A stretch of 9,016 nucleotides of DNA from Pseudomonadota bacterium. Lineage in GTDB: Bacteria; Pseudomonadota; Alphaproteobacteria; Rhizobiales; Beijerinckiaceae. The translations under genes were made by a program, and so were the position numbers. Under the pieces are notes generated by a model, which ran no database searches, was not told where the DNA came from, and saw nothing but the letters and a program-made list of their open reading frames with translations. The first letter of the stretch is position 1. Every line of letters starts with the position of its first letter. This document shows, piece after piece, positions 1 through 7,462 of the stretch. The stretch is taken from the NCBI GenBank assembly GCA_023452965.1, contig JAEXUU010000647.1, forward strand, positions 1 to 9,016, read 5' to 3'.

Positions 1-468
1 CGCCCCGGCGCAGACCACCGGGACATTGACCGAGCCCAGCGTCGCCTTGACCGTGCCCTTGGCCGAGATCGCCCGCGACCAGACCGGAAAGCCCATGCGG
101 GTCAGAACCCGGACATCGCGCACCCCGGCATCGATGACGAGGCCGACGCCGCCGCGCGCCATCAGCGAGGTCGCGAGCAGGTCGCCGAACATGCCGTCGG
201 TATTGTCGGTGGTGCAGGCGACGACGAGGACGTCGCCGGGCTTCACCTGCTCGATCGCGACATGGATCATCCAGTTGGCGCCGGGCTGGGCCAGCACCGT
301 GACAGCGCTGCCGGCGATCTGCGCGCCGGCATAGATCGGCCGCATATAGGGCTTCATCAAGCCGCTGCGCCCCATCGCCTCATGCGTGGTCGAGACGCCG
401 AGTTCGGCCAAGGATGCGATGTCGGCGGCAGCGGCGCGCCTGTTCGTCCTGACGACCACGGGCTTCAT
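1..468 (-). CDS. galC: 4-carboxy-4-hydroxy-2-oxoadipate aldolase (partial, 3' end outside window)
   Basis: This is a class II aldolase of the RraA-like fold (GalC/LigK/ProA group). It cleaves 4-carboxy-4-hydroxy-2-oxoadipate (CHA) into pyruvate and oxaloacetate in the cytoplasm, the last step of gallate and protocatechuate 4,5-cleavage. The first 156 residues are present, and the frame runs off the left edge without a stop. The family's metal and substrate motif D-X20-R-D is visible: D96 within GDLLATS, then R117-D118 within DAGVRD. The stretch [20 protein letters not shown] (127-146) followed by VNVP is typical of CHA aldolases. The family is usually about 220-240 residues, so roughly a third is missing. 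The ATG overlaps the galB stop as ATGA, suggesting translational coupling. Function is inferred from these motifs plus the galD-galB context. A plain RraA ribonuclease regulator is the alternative fold-mate, but the catabolic neighbours argue against it. Confidence 0.9.
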   Translation of the reverse strand, partial: MKPVVVRTNRRAAAADIASLAELGVSTTHEAMGRSGLMKPYMRPIYAGAQIAGSAVTVLAQPGANWMIHVAIEQVKPGDVLVVACTTDNTDGMFGDLLATSLMARGGVGLVIDAGVRDVRVLTRMGFPVWSRAISAKGTVKATLGSVNVPVVCAGA

Positions 469-1190
469 GCCAGCGTCTCCAGCGCTTCCGGGAAGAGGCG
501 CTGATACGCCTCGCCATAGGTCATCGCCTTGCCGGAATTGCGCCCGCCCTGCATGCCGCGGTTCAGCGCGACGCGGTTGTAATATTCCCAGAGATGCTTC
601 TGGGCGGCGAGGATCTCGAACGCCTGGCGCTTCACCTCCCAGACCTCGTCGATGTTGAGAATGACATTCGGCTTGAAATTGCATTGCTCGGGCTGGTGCG
701 GCTCGAACAGGAAGAGCGGCGGCGCCGCATAGGCGCGCTCGGGGTTGGGCTTGTGGCCCGCCGCCTGGGCGATGATGCGCGCCTCCTGGGCGAAGCGCGT
801 CGCCTCGGGATGGTCGACATTATAGGGGTCTTCGAGCGCGTGGGTCAGCACGAAGCTCGGATTGAGTTCGTGGAAGATGTCGATCGCACGCTCCAGCATC
901 GGCTCGGTCGTGCGCAGCGGATAGTCGCCGGCGTCCATGAACTCGATCTCGGCGCCGAGCAGCGCAGCGGCGCGCTCGGCCTCGTCGCGGCGCTGCGCCT
1001 TGACGTCCGCCATCTTCACCCCCGCCTTCTTCCAGGCGAACTGGCTCTCGCCGCGCTCGCCATAGGACAGGCAGAGTATCTTGACGCGGAAGCCGCGCCT
1101 TGCGTGCAGCGCGATCGCGCCACCGGCGCGCCAGACGAAATCGCCGGGATGGGCGGTAACGACCAGACCTGTTTTCTGCGGGCTCGGCAT
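465..1190 (-). CDS. galB: 4-oxalomesaconate hydratase, PIG-L (LmbE-like) family
   Basis: This 241-residue protein belongs to the PIG-L/LmbE zinc-hydrolase fold, which GalB-type hydratases use to add water to 4-oxalomesaconate and form CHA. Visible family features are the metal-binding motif A-H-P-G-D (H14, D17), the GERGES segment (44-49) and [11 protein letters not shown] (121-131), where H127 is the likely third metal ligand. The second position of the usual AHPDD motif is Gly-Asp. The open frame extends upstream to 1481, but that part is a low-quality arginine-rich translation antisense to nothing and inside galD. The ATG at 1190 has AGAGGA about nine bases upstream, and the protein starts right before the first beta strand. 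It lies 26 bp after galD and overlaps galC by 4 bp. GalB is unrelated in sequence to LigJ, the amidohydrolase-type hydratase of the Sphingobium pathway. Without its neighbours it could only be called a PIG-L deacetylase-like protein. Confidence 0.85.
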   Translation of the reverse strand: MPSPQKTGLVVTAHPGDFVWRAGGAIALHARRGFRVKILCLSYGERGESQFAWKKAGVKMADVKAQRRDEAERAAALLGAEIEFMDAGDYPLRTTEPMLERAIDIFHELNPSFVLTHALEDPYNVDHPEATRFAQEARIIAQAAGHKPNPERAYAAPPLFLFEPHQPEQCNFKPNVILNIDEVWEVKRQAFEILAAQKHLWEYYNRVALNRGMQGGRNSGKAMTYGEAYQRLFPEALETLA

Positions 1191-1216
1191 CGATCGAAAG
1201 TCCTCTTGTCGCGAAC

Positions 1217-2299
1217 TCAGGCGGCCGGCCGCGGCGCCACGAAGGCCTGGCCGTCCATCAGGATGCGGGCGGTACGCAGCAGCCCGGCCCGTTCGACCAC
1301 CGGCTTCTCGGGCGTGCCGCCGACCGTCAGGCGCACGGTGAACTCGCCGGTGGGATGCTCGCCCGAGAGCGAGCGCTCCCTTCCCGAAGGCATGATGGCG
1401 ACGGAAGCCGCCGGCGATCCCGGCAGGGCAGCGGCGGTCGCGACCGTGACGGCGGCGAAAACGCCGATCGAGGCATGGCATTCATGGGGGATGACGCTGC
1501 GCGTCGCGAGGGCGCCACCGGCGCGCGGCGCCGCGACGAGCGCGATCTTCGGCACGACCTTGCCGGAGACGTCGCCGAGATTCATCAACGGGCCCGCTGC
1601 CAGCCTTATGCGCTCGATGCGCGCCTTGAGCTCGAGATCCTTGTCGAGCTCTTCGCGCGACTCATGGCCGGTGCGGCCGAGATCGGCAGCCCGCATCACG
1701 ATCACCGGCATGCCGTTGTCGATCAGCGTGGCCTCGACGCCGTCGACGATGTCGACCGCATTGCCGGTGGGCAGCAAAGCGCCGCAGACCGAGCCTTCGG
1801 TGCCGAGGAAGCTGATATCGATCGGCGCCGAGGTGCCAGGTACGCCGTCGATCCGCGCTTCTCCGGTGACGCCCGCCTGCCCGTCGCCGGTCTGCATCAC
1901 GAGATCGGCGACGGTACCGGTGTTCAGCGTGCGGACGCGCACCGTCGTCGAGGCGCCGGCCGCCGGGACGAGGCCGCGCGCCAGGGCGAAGGGCCCGATG
2001 CCGGCGAGGATGTTGCCGCAATTCGGGGTCGTGTCGACGCTGGCGGTCTCGATCCCGACCTGCGCGAAGAGGAAATCGATGTCGCAGTCCGGCTCGGTGG
2101 AGCGCGAGACGATCGCGACCTTGCTGGTCAGCGGATGGGCGCCGCCGAGGCCGTCGATCTGGCGCTTGTCGGGCGAGCCCATCACCGCAAGCAGGATGGC
2201 GTCGCGCTCGGCCGGATCGGAAGGCAGGTCCTCGCGGAGGAAATAGGCGCCCTTGGAGGTGCCGCCGCGGATCAGCATGCAGGGTATCGCGATCTGCAT
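1217..2299 (-). CDS. galD: 4-oxalomesaconate tautomerase (PrpF family)
   Basis: This 360-residue protein of the PrpF/diaminopimelate-epimerase-like fold matches the length of the known GalD. GalD interconverts keto and enol tautomers of 4-oxalomesaconate, supplying the form that the hydratase uses. Visible features are the N-terminal IPCMLIRGGTSKGAYFL (5-21), typical of PrpF proteins, GLGGAHPLTSK (50-60), and TPNCGN (91-96) with C94 in the position where the fold places an active-site cysteine or serine. The frame stays open upstream to 2494, but residues before MQIAIPC look random. GGAGG lies ten bases before the ATG at 2299. It is the first enzyme gene after the LysR regulator and reads into galB and galC, so the three very likely share one transcript. 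Other PrpF members isomerise 2-methylaconitate, or act like LigU on related carboxyhexenedioates; the adjacent galB and galC make GalD the better call. Confidence 0.85.
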   Translation of the reverse strand: MQIAIPCMLIRGGTSKGAYFLREDLPSDPAERDAILLAVMGSPDKRQIDGLGGAHPLTSKVAIVSRSTEPDCDIDFLFAQVGIETASVDTTPNCGNILAGIGPFALARGLVPAAGASTTVRVRTLNTGTVADLVMQTGDGQAGVTGEARIDGVPGTSAPIDISFLGTEGSVCGALLPTGNAVDIVDGVEATLIDNGMPVIVMRAADLGRTGHESREELDKDLELKARIERIRLAAGPLMNLGDVSGKVVPKIALVAAPRAGGALATRSVIPHECHASIGVFAAVTVATAAALPGSPAASVAIMPSGRERSLSGEHPTGEFTVRLTVGGTPEKPVVERAGLLRTARILMDGQAFVAPRPAA

Positions 2300-2510
2300 C
2301 GGCTCTCGGCCTCCGGCCGTGATCTTGGCGCCAGCGATGAGGCCGTGGCTCGAACCTGAACGGGCCGGGATCGCAGACAGCCGCGACCTCGCCGCCAACG
2401 CGGCCCGGCGCGGTATCCTGTTCCTCCCGTTCGCCGCGACCATGGCCGCCGGCGATTGCTTATTCAAATGACAAGAATGCAGCGTTTCATGCACAACTCT
2501 CAGTAATCGA
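2300..2510 (-). promoter_or_regulatory. Probable galDBC promoter region between the LysR gene and galD
   Basis: This 211-base gap separates the LysR stop from the galD ATG. Its LysR-proximal end (about 2455-2510) is clearly AT-richer than the flanks, while the rest is GC-rich leader. Two small symmetric elements lie in the AT-rich part: TGCA-N8-TGCA (2478-2493) and TTG-N6-CAA (2456-2467). Read on the minus strand, the latter lies within a T-N11-A frame as expected of LysR sites. No convincing -35/-10 pair could be fixed. A separate inducible promoter for galD is inferred from the gap size and composition. Confidence 0.4.
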
Positions 2511-3416
2511 TCAGCTGGTCAGGCGCTCGCTCTTCAGCGCGTCGACGACCAGCGAGAGCAGTTCGCGCGCTGCGGGCTTCAGGGCCACGCCTTTGCGCGT
2601 GATGATCCCGAGCGTGCGGGTCACCGTCGGCGAGCGCAGCGGGATCGCCGCCAGCTCCTCGGCGGCGGCAATGTCGAGCGCGAGCTGCGGCAGGATGGTG
2701 AAGCCGAGGCCGGCACGGACGAAACTCACCGCGGTCGCGACACGCTGGACCTCGTAGCGCCAGGCGAGCTTCTCGCGGCGGGCGCCGAGCGCATCGTCGA
2801 TCAGGATGCGATTGCCGGTTTCGGCGCTGATGCGGACCAGTGGCAGGCCCTCGAGCTGGGTCCAGGTCAGCGAAGGCGCGGCCGCGAGCGGCGAATTGCG
2901 CGGGCAGACCAGCACGAAGGGCTCCTTGACCACCGGCTTGAGATCGAGGTCCCAGCGGTTGGCGGCGACGATGGTGATGCCGAACTCGGCCTCGCCGGAC
3001 TGGACCTTGTCGGCGATCTCCGAGGCGGAATTGTCGTGCACCCTGATGTGGATGTCCGGATGGCGGCGCACGAACTCCGCAATCACCTCCGGCATGCTGC
3101 GCATCGCGATGGTCGGCAGGCAGCCCACCTCGACGCTTTCCCCCACCTCTTCGGCGTCGAGACGCAATTCGTCGAGGGATGTACCGAGCTCCTCGAAGAT
3201 GCGGCGGGCCTTGGGCAGGAGGGCGGTGCCGGCCTTCGTCAGGGAGACCTGGCGCGTCGTCCGCTGCAGGAGCTGGATACCGAGCCCCTCCTCGAGCTTG
3301 CGGATGCGGTGGCTCAGCGCCGTCTGCGACAGGTTGAGATGGGAGGCAGCAGCATGGAAGCTGCCGCGCTCCGCGATGCTTACGAAGGCCTGCAGGCCGA
3401 GCACGTCGATCCTCAC
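2511..3416 (-). CDS. LysR-type transcriptional regulator, likely of the gal genes
   Basis: This 301-residue LysR-family regulator has an N-terminal winged helix-turn-helix, with LQAFVSIAERGSFHAAASHL then SQTALSHRIRKLEEGLG, HTH about residues 18-40. It is followed by the conserved LQRTTRQVSLTKAG (50-63) and an effector-binding domain from about 90 to 295. The GTG at 3416 is preferred because GGGAAGGG lies seven to fourteen bases upstream and the protein then begins MRIDVLGLQAF, the normal distance before the HTH. In-frame alternatives are ATG at 3437 (308 residues, no clear ribosome site) and GTG at 3488 (325 residues). It sits upstream of galD in the same orientation rather than divergently, and is the only regulator beside the pathway. 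It probably activates galDBC in response to a pathway intermediate, analogous to GalR of Pseudomonas putida. The effector cannot be read from the sequence. Confidence 0.88.
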   Translation of the reverse strand: MRIDVLGLQAFVSIAERGSFHAAASHLNLSQTALSHRIRKLEEGLGIQLLQRTTRQVSLTKAGTALLPKARRIFEELGTSLDELRLDAEEVGESVEVGCLPTIAMRSMPEVIAEFVRRHPDIHIRVHDNSASEIADKVQSGEAEFGITIVAANRWDLDLKPVVKEPFVLVCPRNSPLAAAPSLTWTQLEGLPLVRISAETGNRILIDDALGARREKLAWRYEVQRVATAVSFVRAGLGFTILPQLALDIAAAEELAAIPLRSPTVTRTLGIITRKGVALKPAARELLSLVVDALKSERLTS

Positions 3417-3554
3417 AAGCGGCCCTTCCCTGCGCATGGTCGGTTCTGATGCAAGATTTTCATCAAACCGGAGATTGTTCAAATCCACCTTTTCGCGGCC
3501 TCTGTGCAGCAGCTCCCAGAATATCGCGATCCTCGTTGCGAGACTGATTCCGAA

Positions 3555-3566
3555 CTTGCCCGCAAG
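3555..3566. promoter_or_regulatory. Inverted repeat CTTGC-CC-GCAAG, possible LysR operator
   Basis: This is a perfect 5-bp inverted repeat with a 2-base centre, about 140 bases upstream of the chosen LysR start and about 65 upstream of the longest possible start. LysR regulators commonly autoregulate by binding dyads upstream of their own gene. The assignment is positional inference; the arms are short and the classic T-N11-A spacing is not met exactly. Confidence 0.25.
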
Positions 3567-3624
3567 ATATTGGTGGTGCTTAGAAATTGTGCGGCATCTT
3601 CGCCAGTGGGAGCGGCGGCGAACT

Positions 3625-3658
3625 CACGGCATGGGCCCGCCCCCATCGTAACGCCGTG
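3625..3658 (+). other. Bulged stem-loop upstream of the nuclease operon
   Basis: The outer arms CACGGC (3625-3630) and GCCGTG (3653-3658) pair perfectly. The inner arms ATGGG (3631-3635) and CCCAT (3642-3646) pair directly above them, with a CCCGCC loop and a 6-base bulge on the 3' side. That is 11 GC-rich pairs. It ends 52 bases before the operon's start codon and has no trailing U run, so it is not an intrinsic terminator. It could be a 5'-leader structure or chance in GC-rich DNA. Confidence 0.3.
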
Positions 3659-3710
3659 CCTCGCCTTGACGAATCCCGCCGCAGGCTGACTTCATCCGGC
3701 CAGAGGCATG

Positions 3711-4835
3711 ATGTTCCGTTTCATCCACTCATCGGACCTGCATATCGGCAAGCGCTTCGGCAATATGCCGGAGGAGCTGCGCGGCCGCCTGCGCGATGCC
3801 CGCCACACCGTGCTCGACCGGCTCGCCGCCCAGGCACGCGCCGCGGGCGCCGGCACGATCCTGCTCGCCGGCGACTGCTTCGACACGGAGACGCCGAGCC
3901 CGGCCATGTTGCGTCAGGCGCTCGCCGCCATGGCCGGCCACACCGGCCTGCGCTGGGTGATGCTGCCGGGCAACCATGATTCCCTGCTCGCAGACGAGCT
4001 ATGGGCCGCCGCCCGCTCAGCCCTGCCGGCCAATGTCGTGCTGGCGACGGAACCGGAGCCGATCCTGCTGGAAGCGGCAGTCGCGCTTCTCCCCGCCCCC
4101 TGCACGACGCGCCGCCCCGGCCGCGACCTGACCGAATGGATGGACAGGGCGGCGACACCGGAAGGCGCGCTCAGACTCGGCCTCGCCCATGGCGCGATCC
4201 AGAGTTTTTCCGAGGACGGTTCCGGCCTCGACATCATCGCGCCCGACCGCGCCTCCCGCGCCGGGCTGGACTATCTCGCGCTCGGCGATTGGCATGGCCA
4301 GATGGCGGTCAATACCCGCAGCTGGTACAGCGGCACGCCGGAACCCGATCGCTTCAAGCATGGCGAGCCCGGGCGGGCGCTGCTCGTCAGCCTGCTAGGC
4401 CCGGGCGCCCTGCCCGAGGTCACCCCGGTCGAGACCGGCAGCTTCGCCTGGCGCAGCCTTTCCCTGGAACTACTCTCCGGCGACGATGCCGCAGCTCTGC
4501 TCGCCGCCGCGCTGCCGGGTGGAGCCGCCCGCCGCCAGACGCTGTTGCGCATCGTCGCCTCCGGCCGCCTGCGCCCGCCGGCACGGATGGCGCTCGAAGC
4601 CGAGATCGCAGCCGTCTCCCCGGAATTCGCCGATCTCCAGCTCGACAGCGAAGCGCTGGCCGGCGATTGCGAGGATACCGATCTCGACGCGATCGATCGG
4701 GCCGGCGCCCTGCGCCAGGCCGCAGAGTTGCTGCTCGCCGAGAGCCGCGATGAAAGCCGCCCGGAGGCCGAGCGCGAGATCGCCGGCGAGGCGCTGGTGC
4801 GGCTGTTCTCCTATTGCGACGCGATGCAGCCATGA
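3711..4835 (+). CDS. SbcD/Mre11/YhaO-type metallophosphoesterase (DNA repair exonuclease)
   Basis: This 374-residue protein is a calcineurin-like metallophosphoesterase of the Mre11/SbcD/YhaO group, expected to be the Mn-dependent nuclease partner of the ATPase encoded next. The motif series is complete: D9-L-H11, G54-D-C-F-D58, G87-N-H-D90, H160-G and G192-D-W-H195, followed by YSGTPEPDRF (206-215) typical of this subgroup. The last motif reads GDWH where many relatives have GHxH. The catalytic domain ends near residue 225, and the remaining 150 residues would form the capping or ATPase-binding region. Two ATG codons are adjacent (3708, 3711). The second is chosen because GAGG (3703-3706) lies four bases before it but only one before the first. 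The stop overlaps the next ATG by 4 bp, so the two products are probably made together as a complex. Substrate preference is unknown. Confidence 0.88.
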   Translation: MFRFIHSSDLHIGKRFGNMPEELRGRLRDARHTVLDRLAAQARAAGAGTILLAGDCFDTETPSPAMLRQALAAMAGHTGLRWVMLPGNHDSLLADELWAAARSALPANVVLATEPEPILLEAAVALLPAPCTTRRPGRDLTEWMDRAATPEGALRLGLAHGAIQSFSEDGSGLDIIAPDRASRAGLDYLALGDWHGQMAVNTRSWYSGTPEPDRFKHGEPGRALLVSLLGPGALPEVTPVETGSFAWRSLSLELLSGDDAAALLAAALPGGAARRQTLLRIVASGRLRPPARMALEAEIAAVSPEFADLQLDSEALAGDCEDTDLDAIDRAGALRQAAELLLAESRDESRPEAEREIAGEALVRLFSYCDAMQP

Positions 4836-7462
4836 AGCTGACCGCGCTGCGCCTCCACAATGTCCGGCGCTTCGCCGGCACCGGCATCGCCGTCGAAGGC
4901 ATCGGCGACGGCGTCAACGTGCTCTGCGCCGTCAACGAGTTCGGCAAGTCGACCTGCTTCGACGCGCTGCATGCGCTGTTCTTCCAGCCCTATAGCGGCA
5001 CGCCCGGCGCGGTGCAGGCGCTGCGGCCCTATAGCGGCGGCAGCCCCCTGGTCGAGGCCGATATCGCGACGCCCGAGGGTGCGTTCCGCCTGACCAAGCA
5101 GTTCTACGGCGGCAAGCGGGCGATGGTGCGCGAGCTTTCGAGCGGCCGGCTGATCGCGCAGGCCGACGAGGCGGAAAAGTTCATCGGCGCTCTGGTGCAG
5201 GGCGGCACTACCGGCCCGGCGGGTCTGCTCTGGGTGCGTCAGGGCATCACCGGCATCGAGCGGCGCGCCAAGAGCGAGGAAGAGAGCGAGAAGCGGGCGC
5301 GCGAATCCGTGCTGGTCTCGGTGCAGGGCGAGGTCGAATCCCTGACCGGCGGCCGACGCATGGCGCAGGCCGTCGCCGCCTGCGATGAGGAACTCTCGCG
5401 GCTCGTCACCGCGACGCGACGGCCAAAGGCCGGCGGCCCCTACGCCCTCGCTCTCGACGAGCGCGACCGCCTCGCCGAAGCCGAGCGCAAGCTGGCGACC
5501 GAGGTCGCCGAACTACGCGCCGCGCTCGACCGGCGCCGCAGCATTCGCAACCGGCTGGACGAACTCGAGGATCGCGACGAGGAGAATGCCCGGCGCAGCG
5601 CCCTGGCGCAGGCCGAGAAGGACCTCGCCACCGCCAAGACCCAGGGCGAGGCGCTGAAGACGGCCGAGGCGCAAGCCGCACTGGCCGGCAGCCAGCGCGA
5701 TGCGGCCAACCAGGCGCTCTCGACCTATCGGCGCAGCCTGGCACGCCTTGCCGAATTGCAGGCCCTCGAAAGCGAGGGCACGGCCAAGCGCGACGACGCC
5801 CTGGCCCGACAGCGCGCCGCCGCGGAGTTCGGCCGGGCCGCCGCTGCCGCGGTCGAGGCCGCCGAAAGCGAGGAAAGGCAGGCGCGCGATCTGCTCGCCC
5901 GGCTGGAGAAGGCCCTGCGGGCCCGGGAGGCGGCTGAGCGTCTCGCCGGCTTGCGCGAGGCCCATGCCCGCGCGGAGGCCGAGCGCGCGGCGATCGAAGC
6001 CATCGAGGCCGAGATCAGGGCGCTCGCCCTGCCTGCAGCCGGCCTGCGGCAGCTCGAAGCGCTCGAAACCGAACTCGTCGGGCTGCGTGCCGTCGTCGCC
6101 GCGCGGATGCCGCTGCTGCGCGTCGATTATCGCGACGGCGTCGCCGCGGCCGTCAGCATCGCCGGCACGGCACTGGCCGATGGCGAAGAGAAGGCCCTGA
6201 CCGGCAGCACCAGCCTGGACATCGCCGAGATCGGCAAGATCACATTGACACTGCCGCAGGGCCAGGACGGACAGGCAGAGCTCGCTCAGGCCGAGGCCCG
6301 GCGGGAAAAGGGGCTGAAACTGCTCGGCATCGCCAGCCTTGCCGAAGGCCGTCAGCGCGAAGGCAAGCTCCGCGAACTGGAGACGGCGTTGCGACTCGGC
6401 CAGCAACGTTTTGCCCTGCTGGCGCCGCAGGGTCTGGCCGCGCTGCAGGAGAGCATCGCCCGGCTGGAGGCCCAGCGCGGCGAAACCATCGAGATCAAGG
6501 CTGATCCGGAAGTCGCTCGCCTTGCTCTCGAAGCCGCCGAGGCCCGCGTCACCACATCGCGCAACGCCGTGCGGGAGGCCCAGCCGCAGCGCGAGGCTGC
6601 CGATGCCGCCATTCTTGCCGCCGAGCGGGCCCTCGCGGCGGTCGCCTCCGAGCGCACCGGGCTCACGGGCCTGTTAGGAGCCGAGGAGGGCCGCGCGGCC
6701 CAGGTGGCCGGGCTCGAAGCGGGTTTCGCGCGGGCCGAAGCCGAACTGGCGACGGCCTCGGAACGCGTCGAGAGCCTGCGCGCCAGCGCGATCGACCTCG
6801 CCGGCGCCGAGGCGAAGCTGCGGCGGATGCGCTCGATCGTCGATTCCACCGCGAACGAGACCGCGAAACTGCGGGAGGATGCCGCCGAGCTCAACGGCCA
6901 GATCCGCGCCCGCGCCGATGCCGCCGTCGAGGAGGCCTGGCAGGAGACCAGCGAGAAGCTGGCGGCGGCCGAGAAGCGCCGCGCCGGGCTGGAACGAGAG
7001 GTCGCCCTCCTCTCGCGCCTGCGCGACGCGCTGGAAGCGGCCCGCACCACGGCGCGCGACCACTACTTCCGCCCGGTGATGGCCGAATTGAAGCCCCTGC
7101 TCGGGCTGCTCTTCGAGGATGCCTCGGTCACCTTCGACGAGGAAACCCTGCTGCCGCGCACGGTCCGCCGCAACGGCCTCGAGGAGCCGGTCGGAGTGCT
7201 CAGCGGCGGCATGCGCGAACAACTCGCCGTGCTCACCCGCCTCGCCTTCGCCCGGCTGCTCGCCAAGGATGGCCAGCCGGCCCCCGTGATCCTCGACGAC
7301 GCGCTGGTCTATTCCGACGACGACCGCATCGAGCGCATGTTCGATGCCCTGCACCGGCAGGCCAGCGACCAGCAGATCATCGTCTTCTCCTGCCGTCAGC
7401 GCGCCTTCTCCCAGCTCGGCGGCAACATCCTGCGGATGAAGCCGTGGATCCCGGAAGGTTGA
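4832..7462 (+). CDS. SMC-like AAA ATPase, Rad50/SbcC/YhaN class, lacking a zinc hook
   Basis: This 876-residue protein has the split ABC-ATPase plan of Rad50/SbcC: N-terminal Walker A AVNEFGKST (33-41), Q-loop WVRQG (Q137), a long Ala/Glu/Arg-rich coiled coil (about 205-425 and 480-740), signature LSGGMREQ (790-797) and Walker B VILDDA (D822-D823). D-loop-like SDDDR follows. The first Walker A glycine is Ala, and the catalytic acid after Walker B is Asp, not Glu; both recall YhaN-like proteins. All four cysteines lie outside the coil, so no CxxC zinc hook exists. Instead residues about 426-475 form a probable beta-rich segment (LLRVDYRDG, VSIAGTAL, IGKITLTLP) exactly mid-protein. The ATG at 4832 is favoured over an in-frame start at 4814 because the protein then begins MKLTALRLHNVRRF, as Rad50-type proteins do. 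With the upstream nuclease it likely forms a DNA-end processing complex; a defence role is possible but unsupported. Confidence 0.85.
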   Translation: MKLTALRLHNVRRFAGTGIAVEGIGDGVNVLCAVNEFGKSTCFDALHALFFQPYSGTPGAVQALRPYSGGSPLVEADIATPEGAFRLTKQFYGGKRAMVRELSSGRLIAQADEAEKFIGALVQGGTTGPAGLLWVRQGITGIERRAKSEEESEKRARESVLVSVQGEVESLTGGRRMAQAVAACDEELSRLVTATRRPKAGGPYALALDERDRLAEAERKLATEVAELRAALDRRRSIRNRLDELEDRDEENARRSALAQAEKDLATAKTQGEALKTAEAQAALAGSQRDAANQALSTYRRSLARLAELQALESEGTAKRDDALARQRAAAEFGRAAAAAVEAAESEERQARDLLARLEKALRAREAAERLAGLREAHARAEAERAAIEAIEAEIRALALPAAGLRQLEALETELVGLRAVVAARMPLLRVDYRDGVAAAVSIAGTALADGEEKALTGSTSLDIAEIGKITLTLPQGQDGQAELAQAEARREKGLKLLGIASLAEGRQREGKLRELETALRLGQQRFALLAPQGLAALQESIARLEAQRGETIEIKADPEVARLALEAAEARVTTSRNAVREAQPQREAADAAILAAERALAAVASERTGLTGLLGAEEGRAAQVAGLEAGFARAEAELATASERVESLRASAIDLAGAEAKLRRMRSIVDSTANETAKLREDAAELNGQIRARADAAVEEAWQETSEKLAAAEKRRAGLEREVALLSRLRDALEAARTTARDHYFRPVMAELKPLLGLLFEDASVTFDEETLLPRTVRRNGLEEPVGVLSGGMREQLAVLTRLAFARLLAKDGQPAPVILDDALVYSDDDRIERMFDALHRQASDQQIIVFSCRQRAFSQLGGNILRMKPWIPEG

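Larger units (their letters stand above)
3417..3710. promoter_or_regulatory. Divergent intergenic region (LysR gene / nuclease operon)
   Basis: About 290 bases lie between the LysR start and the metallophosphoesterase start, so promoters for both directions must be here or just inside. No credible gene was found; the open frames in it are short and of random composition. AT-richer patches lie at about 3441-3490 and 3561-3595. Two structured elements are listed separately: a near-palindrome at 3555-3566 and a bulged stem-loop at 3625-3658. No sigma-70 promoter could be assigned with confidence. Confidence 0.4.

Noticed and set aside
1191..1481. N-terminal extension of galB
   Set aside because: It would overlap galD deeply and add about 97 arginine-rich residues absent from the family; ATG 1190 has a good ribosome site.
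594..2246. 550-codon open frame on the plus strand, antisense to galB and galD
   Set aside because: It is antisense to two well-recognised enzymes. Its translation is low-complexity Ala/Arg/Ser with no motif, as GC-rich DNA commonly yields.
1355..2359. 334-codon plus-strand open frame antisense to galD
   Set aside because: Arg/Asp/Ala-rich with no recognisable domain; it mirrors the codon pattern of galD.
3504..3689. Possible 61-residue small protein in the divergent gap
   Set aside because: No ribosome binding site, random composition, and it crosses the likely promoter region.
4987..5038. 13-base direct repeat GCCCTATAGCGGC spaced 39 bases apart in the ATPase gene
   Set aside because: It encodes two PYSG tetrapeptides in frame. 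The distance is 13 codons, and only the repeated residues match, so it is most simply coding coincidence.
5513..6406. 297-codon minus-strand open frame inside the SMC-like gene
   Set aside because: It is antisense to the coiled-coil region, and its Leu/Gly/Gln-rich composition is the expected mirror of an Ala/Glu/Arg-rich coding strand.
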